Shown: one piece after another, positions 9,295 through 18,975 of the stretch
How positions within the stretch are numbered: position 1 is the stretch's first letter
Layout of the letters: every line of letters starts with the position of its first letter
Assembly: GCA_017938365.1 (NCBI GenBank)
Contig: JAGBBT010000103.1
Location: 1-46,557, forward strand
Direction of reading: 5' to 3'
DNA: 46,557 nucleotides
Origin: Treponema sp.
Lineage (GTDB): Bacteria; Spirochaetota; Spirochaetia; Treponematales; Treponemataceae
Program-made: the position numbers and the translations under genes
Notes under the pieces: model-generated
The model's input: only the letters and a program-made list of their open reading frames with translations
Database searches by the model: none
Told to the model about the DNA's origin: nothing

Positions 9295-12200
9295 TTATAA
9301 AGGCAAAGTTATAATTTTACCAGCAATTTTATTATTCTTATCACAAATGATAACACGAGATTTTTTTCTTTTTAACATACTTGATAATTCAGCAAACTGA
9401 TTTTTAATTTCACTTTCTTTTGTATTAAGTATTTTTAGAACTTTTTCTGCTCTATCTTCATCTCGTATTGCAAACAAACTACGAATTAATCCAATAGAAC
9501 CTCTGCTTTTTGGGGTTTTAGGCTGAATAAAACTTGAATAAGTCCCCATTATCGCCTTTTCCACTTCTTCTTTTGTAAAATTCCTTTCAGAAGCTTCTAT
9601 TAAACACTCTTCAAAAGAATCACAAGAATTATAAGGCTTTGGATCTCTGTATGTAGAAAAAATTAATGCATTAGATAATGTTTCTGTGTAGCAAAAAGCA
9701 CCATAAGCACCTCCTTTCGTCCTAATTTTTTCCCATAAAAGAATATTTGAAAGCCAATGAGTACAAATTTCTTCAACAGCATTCTTTTCTGTGCCATAAG
9801 CATTTGCTTCAGAACATTGAGCAGAATATCCAACTTGTGCAGGAACAATAAAGATTTCTGTTTGTCCTTCTTCTAATTCGCCTTCAATATTTGTCATTTT
9901 TATAAACTCTTCTGTTGGAATATTCTTTCCCTGCTTTAACGAAGTTAATTCTATTTTATTTATAAAATCCGGTATAATTTTTTTTACATTATCTACATTA
10001 TCAGCTTCTGTTGTCACATGAATAAAACCACCACCAGCTTTTAATTCTGTAAAAATTCTTCTAAAAATTTCAGCATTTTCTTTTTGATTATTCTGTGCTT
10101 GTTTATGGATATTATATAATAAAGTTATTCCATTCCATATTTCATCAATAGAATGAACTCTAGAAATTTTTCGTTTTGCACGAAGAGCAGCATATTCATG
10201 TCCATCAGGAATAATTGATGAATCAATATCATTTTTATATTCATTTACAATATCTTGTAATCTCTCTGTATCTGCAAAATCAACTTTAGAAATACAGTCA
10301 GCCAATAAACTTAACGCAGTAGGAAGTTTCTCATCTAATGTTTTAAAACCAAAAATTACCCATTCTCGGCCACACCAATTATATTTCTGTGCATATTCTT
10401 CAGCTCTTTTTGTATGACTCATTGCACTATCTACTAAATTTACAGAAACTCCACCAGTATTAAGTGCAAATTTCTCTGAAGCTTCTGACCAAGGCACATC
10501 TTTCCAACCACAATCAACTACAGTAGAAGTAAAAAGTGGTAACCAAGCAAAATCTCCAGAATCAAGAACATCTGCAGGATAACCAACTTCAAAGTATGTA
10601 ATACCATTAGTATTTTCTTTATTTATAAATAAATTTATATCTTCATTATTTTTATTTTTTACAATTTCGAAATCTGTTTGTATAACATCAACAATTGCTT
10701 TTCCGTCTTTTATAAAATCCTTTGGATTAAGATGAGGAATACATGAGTTATCATCAACTTTACTTTGATATTGTTCTAATAATTTATTTTCTTCTTTTAT
10801 TTTTTCCAGTGTTGTATTTTTTAAAAGTCTTTTTATTATCTTATTTTCTATTATCGTTCGTTTCTTTGTATATTTTTTTGAAGGTTTTACAGAAACGATT
10901 GAATATGATTTATTTTCTAATAAAAACTCTTTTATTAAATTTTCTAAATAATGGTCTTGAGTTTTTATATTATTTTTTACTTTTTCAAAAACACTTCTTA
11001 ATCTAAAAGACTTTTCTAAATCAAAGCCATAAAGCCATGCAATGATAGGATTTTGCATTATTATTAATGAGTATGGACCATGAAATCGTTTTATTTCTCG
11101 CAATGATAATTCAATTCCCATCAAAACAGAATCTATATCTTGTTTAGAAATTCCTGATTCTACAATTTGTTTTAATGTTGAAAAAATTAATTGTTTTATC
11201 TTTAATGAATTTCTTTTTTTTACACCTCGTAAACCAATTGTAAAAATCATTTCATATGATGCCGAAAAACCTGTTATAGGCGAAATATCTTCACATAACT
11301 TGCTATCTAATAATACTTTTTTTAATGGAGAACCATCATGATTCATAAGAACTCCATAAAGAATTGTTTTCTCAATAGTTTTTTCTGCAGTTGGATTTGT
11401 GCCCATGTTCCAGTTTATAGAAACAGTCATGCCTTTTTCATCTGAATCACCTGCAGGTCCTAAAGTATTATAAATTATCTCTTTTTCATTCTTTTTAGAT
11501 TTTATAATAGATAAAAAGTTATCTAAATTTTCTTGTTGATCTTCTACAGAAGTCTTTAAATCCGTATATTTTTTTTCTAATCTAGTAAGAAACTTTTCTT
11601 GTATAAAATCAAGTTGTTCGAGTGTTGGAATATTTCCGTATAAAAAAACAAAACAATTATCAGGTCTATACCATTTATTATGAAAATCAATTAATTCTTG
11701 ATAAGTGATAGAAGGAATATCAATTGGATCTCCTCCACTATCTTTTTGATATATTGAACCGTTCATTAAACTTTTTACATTTTCATCATAACAAACTGAT
11801 TCAAAAGAAGCATAAGAACCTTTCATTTCATTATAAACAACACCTTGTATAGAAGAAACATTATTTTCATCAACGGTTAATCTATGTGCTTCCTGTAAAA
11901 ATATTTCTTTTGTTAATTTTGGAAAAAATACAGCATCGCCATATACACTCATTAAATTATAATAATCAGACTTTACCATAGAACTAGCAGGAAATACTGT
12001 TCTATCTGGATATGTAGCAGCATTTAAATATGTTTTTACACTTTGATTTGATAATTGCGTAAAAGGGTCCTTAATGGGATAATTTTCAGAACCACACAAA
12101 ACAGAATGCTCTAAAATATGGGCAGCTCCATTAGATTTATCATTTGGAGTTCTAAAAGCAAATGCAAACAAATTCTCCGTATCATCATTTAATAAATGCA

Positions 12201-12324
12201 AAATTTGAAGACCTGTTCTTATATGAATAAGATTTATTGCTTTCGAATGATAATCCTTTAACTCAAAGATATTTAATACCTTAAAATTTTTATAAACATT
12301 TCCTATTTTTAGATCATTACACAT
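9295..12324 (-). CDS. M16C-family zinc metalloprotease (PreP/falcilysin type)
   Basis: A protein of about 1009 aa with the inverted zinc motif HxxEH (HILEH, residues 69-73) in AAHILEHSVLCGS, followed by KDPFTQLSNQSVKTYLNA and the downstream metal-ligand region VVYNEMKGS. Length and the double M16 layout fit the presequence-protease/Cym1 group, which degrades unfolded peptides inside a closed chamber. No signal peptide is visible, so it probably acts in the cytoplasm on peptides. The ATG at 12324 was chosen over 12333 because AGAGG lies nine bases before the former and directly abuts the latter. It overlaps the 3' end of fliG1 by 8 nt, so it is probably translationally coupled to it. Confidence 0.88.
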   Translation of the reverse strand: MCNDLKIGNVYKNFKVLNIFELKDYHSKAINLIHIRTGLQILHLLNDDTENLFAFAFRTPNDKSNGAAHILEHSVLCGSENYPIKDPFTQLSNQSVKTYLNAATYPDRTVFPASSMVKSDYYNLMSVYGDAVFFPKLTKEIFLQEAHRLTVDENNVSSIQGVVYNEMKGSYASFESVCYDENVKSLMNGSIYQKDSGGDPIDIPSITYQELIDFHNKWYRPDNCFVFLYGNIPTLEQLDFIQEKFLTRLEKKYTDLKTSVEDQQENLDNFLSIIKSKKNEKEIIYNTLGPAGDSDEKGMTVSINWNMGTNPTAEKTIEKTILYGVLMNHDGSPLKKVLLDSKLCEDISPITGFSASYEMIFTIGLRGVKKRNSLKIKQLIFSTLKQIVESGISKQDIDSVLMGIELSLREIKRFHGPYSLIIMQNPIIAWLYGFDLEKSFRLRSVFEKVKNNIKTQDHYLENLIKEFLLENKSYSIVSVKPSKKYTKKRTIIENKIIKRLLKNTTLEKIKEENKLLEQYQSKVDDNSCIPHLNPKDFIKDGKAIVDVIQTDFEIVKNKNNEDINLFINKENTNGITYFEVGYPADVLDSGDFAWLPLFTSTVVDCGWKDVPWSEASEKFALNTGGVSVNLVDSAMSHTKRAEEYAQKYNWCGREWVIFGFKTLDEKLPTALSLLADCISKVDFADTERLQDIVNEYKNDIDSSIIPDGHEYAALRAKRKISRVHSIDEIWNGITLLYNIHKQAQNNQKENAEIFRRIFTELKAGGGFIHVTTEADNVDNVKKIIPDFINKIELTSLKQGKNIPTEEFIKMTNIEGELEEGQTEIFIVPAQVGYSAQCSEANAYGTEKNAVEEICTHWLSNILLWEKIRTKGGAYGAFCYTETLSNALIFSTYRDPKPYNSCDSFEECLIEASERNFTKEEVEKAIMGTYSSFIQPKTPKSRGSIGLIRSLFAIRDEDRAEKVLKILNTKESEIKNQFAELSSMLKRKKSRVIICDKNNKIAGKIITLPL

Positions 12325-13516
12325 ATATTTCATCCTCTTGACCTTTTATTATTAAACGGCCTTCCTCCCAAGCTCTTCTCATAAAACTATAAAATTGAGA
12401 TGTAATTTTCTCAACATCAGAACGTCTCATTGGGATTCGGTTATTTTCTTCATCCAAAATTAATTTTTTACGATTTATCGAAACATTATTCAACATTTTA
12501 TTTCTAAAAGCATCTGTTTTTCCAGCAATCAAATATGCAATTTCAGAATCTTCCATTTGTTGTAACTTATTTTGAATAAATCTATCATCTGCATTCAATA
12601 TGTCTTCTGTAGTAAAAAGTTTTTCTCTTAATTCTGAACCTAAATCTGGATTTTGTTTACTTAATGTATCAATAAGATTTTCTTCTGCACTCGTATCCAT
12701 TCTTTTTAAAATCTGAGCCAAAATAGATTTTCCATCTATTGTATCGGATTTTTCCATAACTAATGAATCTAGTTTTTCTTTCATTGCCTTGTCGACATTT
12801 TTTAAAACTTCTGGATTCATTTCTTTCATTTTTGCAAAGCGTAAAACAACTTCTTTTTTTTCTTGTTCTGGAAGATTTTGTATAAATTCTGCGGCAATTT
12901 TTGGTTTTAAATAAGACAAAACTAAGGCCCTAACATGAGAAGGCTCATCCTTTAATAAAACCGTAATTTTTTCACTATTTGCTTCATATAAATATTCAAA
13001 AGGTTTAGACCCCTTAAAAGGAACTGTTTTTTCTAGTACTTCATCAGCTTTTTTTGAACCAAATGCTTTCTGTAAAATAGTTCTTGCAGTCTCAATTCCA
13101 CCATCTTCTCTTGCTCGTTCTAAAAGTGACTGAAATTCAGCAAGAATTTGTTTTGCTTCATCTTTATCAATGCTACGAATAGAAGCCAATTCTGGAATAA
13201 TCTTTTCTGTTTGTTCTTGTGTTAAATGAGGAAGAACTTTTGCAGCTTCGTCAGTTCCAATTAACAATAAAAACTTTGCAACACGACGATAAATTTCATC
13301 CTGATTATCGGATGATTTTTTTATAGGAACCTTTAATAATCCTCCAGCTGCTAAAACATCCTCCTTTATCCTATTTGTAGTATTGCTCTTTATATTTACA
13401 TTAACACTTTCATCAATAAGTGAATTATTATTTTTATTTTGGGACTCCATATTATTTGGAGAATTTTGTTTCATATTATTCAAATATGCATTTAGTCCGT
13501 AATCAGATAATTTCAT
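12317..13516 (-). CDS. fliG1: FliG-family flagellar protein, spirochaetal FliG1 type
   Basis: A 399-aa protein with FliG architecture. A polar, Asn-rich N-terminal tail (1-70) precedes the N domain (RVAKFLLLIGTDEAAKVLPHL), a middle domain (VRALVLSYLKPKIAAEFIQNL) and a C-terminal motor domain (TTEDILNADDRFIQNKLQQM, DVEKITSQFYSFMRR). Canonical FliG has EHPQ in the middle domain for FliM contact; here the aligned stretch reads DEPSH. Spirochaetes encode two FliGs, and this divergent form resembles FliG1 rather than the canonical switch protein; that is an inference. The gene starts 3 bases after the livF stop with no strong Shine-Dalgarno, and its end overlaps the M16 protease gene. Confidence 0.82.
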   Translation of the reverse strand: MKLSDYGLNAYLNNMKQNSPNNMESQNKNNNSLIDESVNVNIKSNTTNRIKEDVLAAGGLLKVPIKKSSDNQDEIYRRVAKFLLLIGTDEAAKVLPHLTQEQTEKIIPELASIRSIDKDEAKQILAEFQSLLERAREDGGIETARTILQKAFGSKKADEVLEKTVPFKGSKPFEYLYEANSEKITVLLKDEPSHVRALVLSYLKPKIAAEFIQNLPEQEKKEVVLRFAKMKEMNPEVLKNVDKAMKEKLDSLVMEKSDTIDGKSILAQILKRMDTSAEENLIDTLSKQNPDLGSELREKLFTTEDILNADDRFIQNKLQQMEDSEIAYLIAGKTDAFRNKMLNNVSINRKKLILDEENNRIPMRRSDVEKITSQFYSFMRRAWEEGRLIIKGQEDEIYV

Positions 13517-13519
13517 ATT

Positions 13520-14230
13520 TTATTTTTTCTTTCCCAAATAAGCTTCTCTTACACTATCGTTATTTAATAAATCACTTCCACTACCTTTCAAAACAATAGA
13601 ACCAGTTTCAAGAACATACGCAATATCAGCAACTTTTAAAGCCATATTTGCATTTTGTTCAATAAGAAGAATAGTAACTCCCATTTTGTTAATTGTTTTT
13701 ATAATGTCAAATATTTGCTGAACAATAAGTGGTGCAAGTCCCAAGGATGGCTCATCCATCATTAAAACTTTTGGTCTACTCATCAAAGCTCTACCAACTG
13801 CAAGCATTTGTTGTTCACCACCTGACAATGTTCCTGCTAATTGCCATGACCGTTCCTTTAATCTTGGAAAAAGTTTATAAATCCACTGCAAATCTTGTTC
13901 AATTTCTTTTTTATTTTTTCTAAGATAGGCACCTATTTTTAGATTTTCTTGAACAGTTAAATCACTAAAAACATGTCTACCTTCAGGACTTAATGCAATA
14001 CCTTCCTGACAAATTTTGTTTATTGGTAAATTTAATAACTCTTTATCATTAAATTTAATTGAACCACTTTCAGCTTTTACCAAACCGCTAATTGTTCTTA
14101 ATAATGTTGATTTTCCAGCACCATTTGCACCAATAAGAGTTACAATTTTTCCATCAGGAACATCTATATCTATACCCTGTAGAGCTTTTATACCACCATA
14201 TGAAACATATAAATTTTCTATTTTTAACAT
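13520..14230 (-). CDS. livF: Branched-chain amino acid ABC transporter ATPase LivF
   Basis: A 236-aa ATP-binding subunit. Walker A is GANGAGKST (about 34-42), the signature is LSGGEQQ, and Walker B is VLMMDEPSLGLAP. The sequence GIALSPEGRHVFSDLTV is typical of LivF, as distinct from LivG. With LivG it powers import through LivH/LivM at the inner membrane. AGAGG precedes the ATG, and the gene starts 2 bases after livG. Confidence 0.95.
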   Translation of the reverse strand: MLKIENLYVSYGGIKALQGIDIDVPDGKIVTLIGANGAGKSTLLRTISGLVKAESGSIKFNDKELLNLPINKICQEGIALSPEGRHVFSDLTVQENLKIGAYLRKNKKEIEQDLQWIYKLFPRLKERSWQLAGTLSGGEQQMLAVGRALMSRPKVLMMDEPSLGLAPLIVQQIFDIIKTINKMGVTILLIEQNANMALKVADIAYVLETGSIVLKGSGSDLLNNDSVREAYLGKKK

Positions 14231-14232
14231 AA

Positions 14233-15072
14233 TTATTCCTCTGATTCTCCTAAATAAGCATTAATTACTACAGGATCATTCTGAATTTGTTCTGGAGTAC
14301 CACTAGAAATTAAAGCACCGAAATTTAATACATAAATTCTATCTGAAATATCCATAACTAAATCCATATGGTGTTCTATCATAAAAACAGTTAAATTAAA
14401 GTCATCTCTAATGCGTCTAATAAAATCAGTTAATTCAGCAGTTTCTTGAGGATTCATTCCGGCTGCAGGTTCATCTAATAAAAGTAACTGAGGTTCTGTT
14501 GCTAATGCTCTAGCAATTTCTAAACGTCTTTGTAAACCATAAGGTAAAGAAGTACAAAGTTCATTACGAACTTCATATAATCCAAGAATCTTTAATAGCT
14601 GATCAACCTTGTTTCTCCATTTTTGTTCTTCTTTTAAATTCAACCTAAAAGTTGCTGTAAAAACATTACTAGTTCTTCTCAGATGCATTGCAATAAGAAC
14701 ATTATCAAAAACAGTCTGACTTTTCCAAAGTCTTATATTTTGGAAAGTTCTTGCAATTCCGAGTTTTGTAATTTTATCAGGTGTAGGCTCAATCTTTTTC
14801 TGGTACATTCCAAATTGAGACCCTGCGTATAACTTTTTCATTTTTCCGTGAGGATAATTTTCAATTATTTTTTTACCATTAAAAAAAACACTTCCATTCG
14901 TAGGAGAATATACACCTGTAATTACATTAAAAGCTGTAGTTTTACCTGCTCCATTTGGACCAATAAGAGAAACAATTTCCCCTTTATTAACCTCTAAGCT
15001 TAAAGAATTTACAGCAACCACACCACCAAATTGCATGGTTATATTTTCCATTTTTAATACATTTTCAGCCAT
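14233..15072 (-). CDS. livG: Branched-chain amino acid ABC transporter ATPase LivG
   Basis: A 279-aa ATP-binding subunit with Walker A GPNGAGKTT, the LivG-type insertion between Walker A and the Q-loop, GIARTFQNIRLW, and Walker B LLLLDEPAAGMNP. The ATG at 15072 was chosen because AAAGG lies six bases upstream and overlaps the livM stop; a TTG two codons earlier is less likely. It pairs with LivF as the heterodimeric motor. Confidence 0.95.
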   Translation of the reverse strand: MAENVLKMENITMQFGGVVAVNSLSLEVNKGEIVSLIGPNGAGKTTAFNVITGVYSPTNGSVFFNGKKIIENYPHGKMKKLYAGSQFGMYQKKIEPTPDKITKLGIARTFQNIRLWKSQTVFDNVLIAMHLRRTSNVFTATFRLNLKEEQKWRNKVDQLLKILGLYEVRNELCTSLPYGLQRRLEIARALATEPQLLLLDEPAAGMNPQETAELTDFIRRIRDDFNLTVFMIEHHMDLVMDISDRIYVLNFGALISSGTPEQIQNDPVVINAYLGESEE

Positions 15073-15081
15073 ACGCAACCT

Positions 15082-16188
15082 TTATTTATCTATAACCACA
15101 TGTTTTTTATTTTTTATAATCTTAGATTTAATTCTTTTCAGATAATTAATTATTCCTGCCACAGAGAATTCTTTTTCTCCCATAATTCCTTTCTGATAAA
15201 AAAGAACAATACACATAATAGCAACAGAAAAAACAACTTTTCTAAATCCAGGTCTTAACAAAGGAACGGTAAAAGAACCTATTTGTATTGTCCTATCAAG
15301 AAATCTTAACCACCATTCTGAACAAGCAATAAAAAGAAAAGAAGAAATACAACTTCCTGTTATACTTCCCATTCCACCAATAACAACAATAAGTAAAATT
15401 TCATAAGTCATAGCAGATGTAAATTGTTTTGCCTGAATCGTTGTCTGAAACATTGCCAATAAGGCACCTGAAACGCCAGCAAAAAACGAACTTATAACAA
15501 AAGCCAATCTTTTATGATGAGCAAGATTTATCCCCATGGCTTCTGCAGCAATTTCATCATCTCTAATCGCTTTAAAAACTCTTCCGTAAGTTGAATTTAT
15601 AAGCAAAACAATTATGGCAATACAAACTCCTGACACAGCAAACGGAAATAAACAAGACTTAAACACTTCATATTTACGAAGAAGATTAGAGCCATTTGTA
15701 ATCACACCAAATTTATCCCATTGAAATAGAGCTCTAATAATCTCTGCAAATCCAAGAGTTGCAATAGCAAGATAATCACTTTTTAATCGTAAAACAGGCA
15801 ATCCAATAAAAAATGCAAACAACGCAGCAACAAGACCTGCCAAAATCATAGAAACAACAACAGGTAATGTAAATTGAATCAGTCCACCTTCAAAATATTG
15901 ATACACAGAAGCTCTTTGAGCAACAGGAATTGTAAATATTGCATAAGTATACGCACCAATTAACATAAATCCTGCCTGACCCAATGAAAATAACCCTGTA
16001 AATCCATTTAACAAATTCATAGATACAGCAACCAATGCATATATTGCACCTTTTTTTAATACTGTAAAGAGCATCGAAGTTCTTGGTAACACCTGCTCAA
16101 GAATTGCTATTACAACAAACAATACAATCAGGAGAGTGAAACCTAATAAAAGATTTTGTCGCTGTTTTATAAACTTAATATCTATCAT
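15082..16188 (-). CDS. livM: Branched-chain amino acid ABC transporter permease LivM
   Basis: A 368-aa inner-membrane permease with about ten hydrophobic segments. The family motifs NLLNGFTGLFSLGQAGFMLIGAY and GLPVLRLKSDYLAIATLGFAEIIR are present, as is the EAA-like loop AMGINLAHHKRLAFVISSFFAG. The C-terminus carries a basic cytoplasmic tail (KRIKSKIIKNKKH). GAAGG precedes the start. It forms the channel with LivH. Confidence 0.95.
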   Translation of the reverse strand: MIDIKFIKQRQNLLLGFTLLIVLFVVIAILEQVLPRTSMLFTVLKKGAIYALVAVSMNLLNGFTGLFSLGQAGFMLIGAYTYAIFTIPVAQRASVYQYFEGGLIQFTLPVVVSMILAGLVAALFAFFIGLPVLRLKSDYLAIATLGFAEIIRALFQWDKFGVITNGSNLLRKYEVFKSCLFPFAVSGVCIAIIVLLINSTYGRVFKAIRDDEIAAEAMGINLAHHKRLAFVISSFFAGVSGALLAMFQTTIQAKQFTSAMTYEILLIVVIGGMGSITGSCISSFLFIACSEWWLRFLDRTIQIGSFTVPLLRPGFRKVVFSVAIMCIVLFYQKGIMGEKEFSVAGIINYLKRIKSKIIKNKKHVVIDK

Positions 16189-16208
16189 AAAAAAACCTTC
16201 ATTTTAAA

Positions 16209-17093
16209 TTAAACTTTGTCAGTTTTCTTTTCACCAAAAATACCTGTTGGCATAAACATTAATACAATAATCAAAAGAACAAATGTAAAAGCATCAGAAA
16301 ATGTTGTCCAACCAAGACCTTTCATAATATTTTCACAAATTCCAATTATAAATGCACCTATAACAGCACCAGGAATACTGCCAATACCACCAAATACAGC
16401 AGCAACAAAAGCCTTTAACCCAGGCATAGCACCAACTGTAGGTGTAACACCTGTATAATTACTAAAGAATAGAATTGAACCAACAGCAGCCAAAAAAGAA
16501 CCAATAATAAAAGTAATACTGATTACCCAATCAATACGAATTCCCATAAGTTGAGAAGTTTCAAAATCTCGAGAAACAGCTCTCATAGACATTCCGATTT
16601 TAGTATGTTTTATCAAAAGAACTAAACCGATAACAAGAGCTAAAGTTAGAATAGGAGTAATAACTGTTACTCTTTTTGTCATAGATCCAAGAATTTCTAT
16701 AGAATCACTTATCCAAGGAATAGCAGGATAATACTTTGTAAGACCACCAGTTATATATAATGCAAGATTCTGTAATAAATACGACATTCCTATTGCAGAA
16801 ATCATAATTGACATTCTAGGAGCAGTTCTTAAAGGTTTGTAAGCAATTCTTTCTACAAAAAAACCAATTAGAACTGTAATAATAATTGTTAAAGGAATGG
16901 AAACAATCAATGGCAAAAAAGTAGTAGAGTAAATCATAATCAATCCAGCAGCCATAAATACATCACCATGTGCAAAATTAATTAATCGTAGGATTCCATA
17001 TACCATTGTATAACCAATAGCAATGAGGGCATACTGACCTCCTACAGAAACACCTGCTAAGATGTAAGGCAAATTTGTTGTAATAAAATCCAT
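16209..17093 (-). CDS. livH: Branched-chain amino acid ABC transporter permease LivH
   Basis: A 294-aa inner-membrane permease with about eight hydrophobic segments, carrying GGQYALIAIGYTMVYGILRLINFAHGD near the N-terminus and the coupling loop region DFETSQLMGIRIDWVI. AAGGA precedes the ATG. It is the first gene after the hairpin that closes livK, so its dose is probably set by read-through or by a separate weak promoter in the AT-rich gap. Confidence 0.95.
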   Translation of the reverse strand: MDFITTNLPYILAGVSVGGQYALIAIGYTMVYGILRLINFAHGDVFMAAGLIMIYSTTFLPLIVSIPLTIIITVLIGFFVERIAYKPLRTAPRMSIMISAIGMSYLLQNLALYITGGLTKYYPAIPWISDSIEILGSMTKRVTVITPILTLALVIGLVLLIKHTKIGMSMRAVSRDFETSQLMGIRIDWVISITFIIGSFLAAVGSILFFSNYTGVTPTVGAMPGLKAFVAAVFGGIGSIPGAVIGAFIIGICENIMKGLGWTTFSDAFTFVLLIIVLMFMPTGIFGEKKTDKV

Positions 17094-17180
17094 CCCATCA
17101 TCCTTTTATATAAATCTTTAAATAATCTTTAAATAATTTTTAAATAATAATGAATAATAATATCTTTATAAAAAATGTAA

Positions 17181-17209
17181 AAAAGAGGATATAAAAATAT
17201 CCTCTTTTT
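17181..17209 (-). terminator. Hairpin attenuator between livK and livH
   Basis: GAGGATAT (17185-17192) pairs with ATATCCTC (17197-17204) around an AAAA loop. It is flanked by A5 and T5, so it is symmetric and can terminate in either direction. Its place right after the binding-protein gene fits the usual excess of livK over livHMGF transcript. Confidence 0.8.
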
Positions 17210-17216
17210 GGTTAAC

Positions 17217-18389
17217 TTATTTTACCTTTTGAACAGCAATAAAGTTCCATTTGCCAGTTTCATTATTTACTTGTTTTAAATAAGCAACATCACGATTAGC
17301 ATCTCCAATTTCATTGAATGCAATATCACCTGAAACACCTTTGTATGTAACTTTAGGAAGAACAGCTTTAATATCTTCACTTTTTACACTTCCTGCAAGT
17401 TTGATTGCTTCTAGTGCAGTGTAGTATGCATCATATCCCATGGCAGTCACAGCAGCAATTTCATCGTTACCACCATTATTTGTCAATGCTGTTGCATTTG
17501 AATTTAAATATTCACGAATTCCGTTAACAAAGTCCACAACTTGTTTATCTTCAGATCCCTCAACAAAGAATGTTGTTACATAAATTTTTACATTTGTACC
17601 TTTTGCAGCAGCAAGAACAACATTAGAATCCCATGTATCACTAGCAAGAATTGGAATTGACAATCCCTGAGTATTTGCTTGTTCAATAATTAAAGCTGCA
17701 GCTTCTATAGAAACAGGAGAGAAGAAAACATCACATCCACTCTTTTTAGCATTTGCTACATATGCAGAAAAATCACTTGTTCCTTCTGGAAATTGTTCAT
17801 AAACAACTTCTCCACCTAATTTAGAAAATGCTTCATTAAAATAATTACAAAGACCAACAGAATAATCATCACCGAGTTTAGCAAGACAATATGCCTTTTT
17901 AGCCTTGAAATTATCTACAGCAAAGTTAGCAAGAACAGTTCCCTGAAATGGATCCAAGAAACAAATTCTAAAGTAATGATCATTACCTAATGTAACCTGA
18001 GGATTAGTACAAGTTACTCCAATAGCAGGAACATTTGCGGCTGCAAATGTATCAGAAGCAGCAATAGAAACTCCAGAACCATAAGAACCTAAAACAACAG
18101 AAACACCTTTTGAAATCAACTCAGAAGCAGCAGTCACAGCTTTATCATTAGAAGATTCATTATCAACAATTTCCAACTGAACCTTGTATTCTACATTACC
18201 AATTTTTACAGTTGGTGTAACATAATTCGCATACTGAATACCAAGAGTTTCTTGTTTTCCACCAGCCCCATTATCGCCAGAAGCAGGTTCAAAAACACCA
18301 ATTTTTACAACATTAGAATTTTTTTCACCACAACTTACAAAAGAAAAAATTGCAAGTGCAGCAACTAAAGAAAGTAATACTTTTTTCAT
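17217..18389 (-). CDS. livK: Branched-chain amino acid-binding lipoprotein LivK/LivJ type
   Basis: A 390-aa type I periplasmic binding protein. The lipoprotein signal peptide ends FSFVSC with lipidated Cys20. The mature protein begins with the family pattern VVKIGVFEPASGDNGAGGKQ, and contains GVSVVLGSYGSGVSIAASDTF and VPAIGVTCTNPQVT, which line the ligand cleft in this family. It is the first gene of the liv cluster, with TGAGG before the start and a strong promoter just upstream. The exact ligand (Leu/Ile/Val or another amino acid) cannot be read from sequence. Confidence 0.95.
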   Translation of the reverse strand: MKKVLLSLVAALAIFSFVSCGEKNSNVVKIGVFEPASGDNGAGGKQETLGIQYANYVTPTVKIGNVEYKVQLEIVDNESSNDKAVTAASELISKGVSVVLGSYGSGVSIAASDTFAAANVPAIGVTCTNPQVTLGNDHYFRICFLDPFQGTVLANFAVDNFKAKKAYCLAKLGDDYSVGLCNYFNEAFSKLGGEVVYEQFPEGTSDFSAYVANAKKSGCDVFFSPVSIEAAALIIEQANTQGLSIPILASDTWDSNVVLAAAKGTNVKIYVTTFFVEGSEDKQVVDFVNGIREYLNSNATALTNNGGNDEIAAVTAMGYDAYYTALEAIKLAGSVKSEDIKAVLPKVTYKGVSGDIAFNEIGDANRDVAYLKQVNNETGKWNFIAVQKVK

Positions 18390-18423
18390 ATTAATTTAAC
18401 CTCACAATAACATGAATCTATGT

Positions 18424-18453
18424 ATTATAACCTTTAATATAATTATTTTTCAA
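18424..18453 (-). promoter_or_regulatory. Promoter of livK
   Basis: TTGAAA (18453-18448) and TATAAT (18429-18424) are separated by 18 bp on the minus strand. The predicted start near 18417 gives a leader of about 28 bases carrying the GAGG site. Confidence 0.7.
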
Positions 18454-18481
18454 CTTTATTTTATTATATAAAAACAAATAT

Positions 18482-18510
18482 TTGACACATAAAAAAACCT
18501 TTGATAGACT
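18482..18510 (+). promoter_or_regulatory. Promoter of the PsiE-like gene
   Basis: TTGACA (18482-18487) and TAGACT (18505-18510) are separated by 17 bp. It is divergent from the livK promoter, with about 30 bp between the two -35 boxes. Confidence 0.7.
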
Positions 18511-18549
18511 CATCTTGTAAATGCTATATTTCATGAATTAGGGAAAAAA

Positions 18550-18969
18550 ATGATTGATTTTAAGAAAGTTAGATATTTAAGACACAAAGCACAACATGCC
18601 TTACACAGTATTGCTTTTTTATTAGAACTAATTCTCGCAGTTTTAGTTATCTTTATAATTTCTTTGCAGATTATTTCTCTTACAACAATGTTTATCAGCC
18701 ATGTTTTTGACCCTTCTGTTACAATTGAATATTCTGTATTTTTAAATAAAGCACTCGGAATTATTATTGGTGTTGAATTCTTAAAAATGCTTTGCCAACA
18801 CAGTATGAATTCCGTTATAGACGTTTTACTTTTTATTTTGGCAAGACACCTAGTAGTAATGGATGCGACAATGTTCGAAAGTCTTTTATGCATTTTATCC
18901 GTTGCCATATTATTTGCCATAAGAAAATTCTTAGCAGTAAAACATGATGAAGACGAAGAAATAGATTAA
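18550..18969 (+). CDS. PsiE-like inner-membrane protein
   Basis: A 139-aa protein with four hydrophobic segments (about 22-47, 60-80, 88-102, 108-125) between a basic N-terminus (RYLRHKAQHALH) and an acidic tail (HDEDEEID). The sequence VEFLKMLCQH followed by VLLFILARHLVV and LFAIRKFL matches the pattern of the phosphate-starvation-inducible PsiE family, whose biochemical role is unknown. AGGGA lies seven bases before the ATG. An equally long minus-strand frame over the same region has no ribosome binding site and no family pattern. Confidence 0.72.
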   Translation: MIDFKKVRYLRHKAQHALHSIAFLLELILAVLVIFIISLQIISLTTMFISHVFDPSVTIEYSVFLNKALGIIIGVEFLKMLCQHSMNSVIDVLLFILARHLVVMDATMFESLLCILSVAILFAIRKFLAVKHDEDEEID

Positions 18970-18975
18970 AAAAAA

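Noticed and set aside
18531..18920. Long minus-strand frame antisense to the PsiE-like gene
   Set aside because: It lacks a ribosome binding site and family pattern, whereas the plus frame has both plus a consensus promoter and clear membrane helices.
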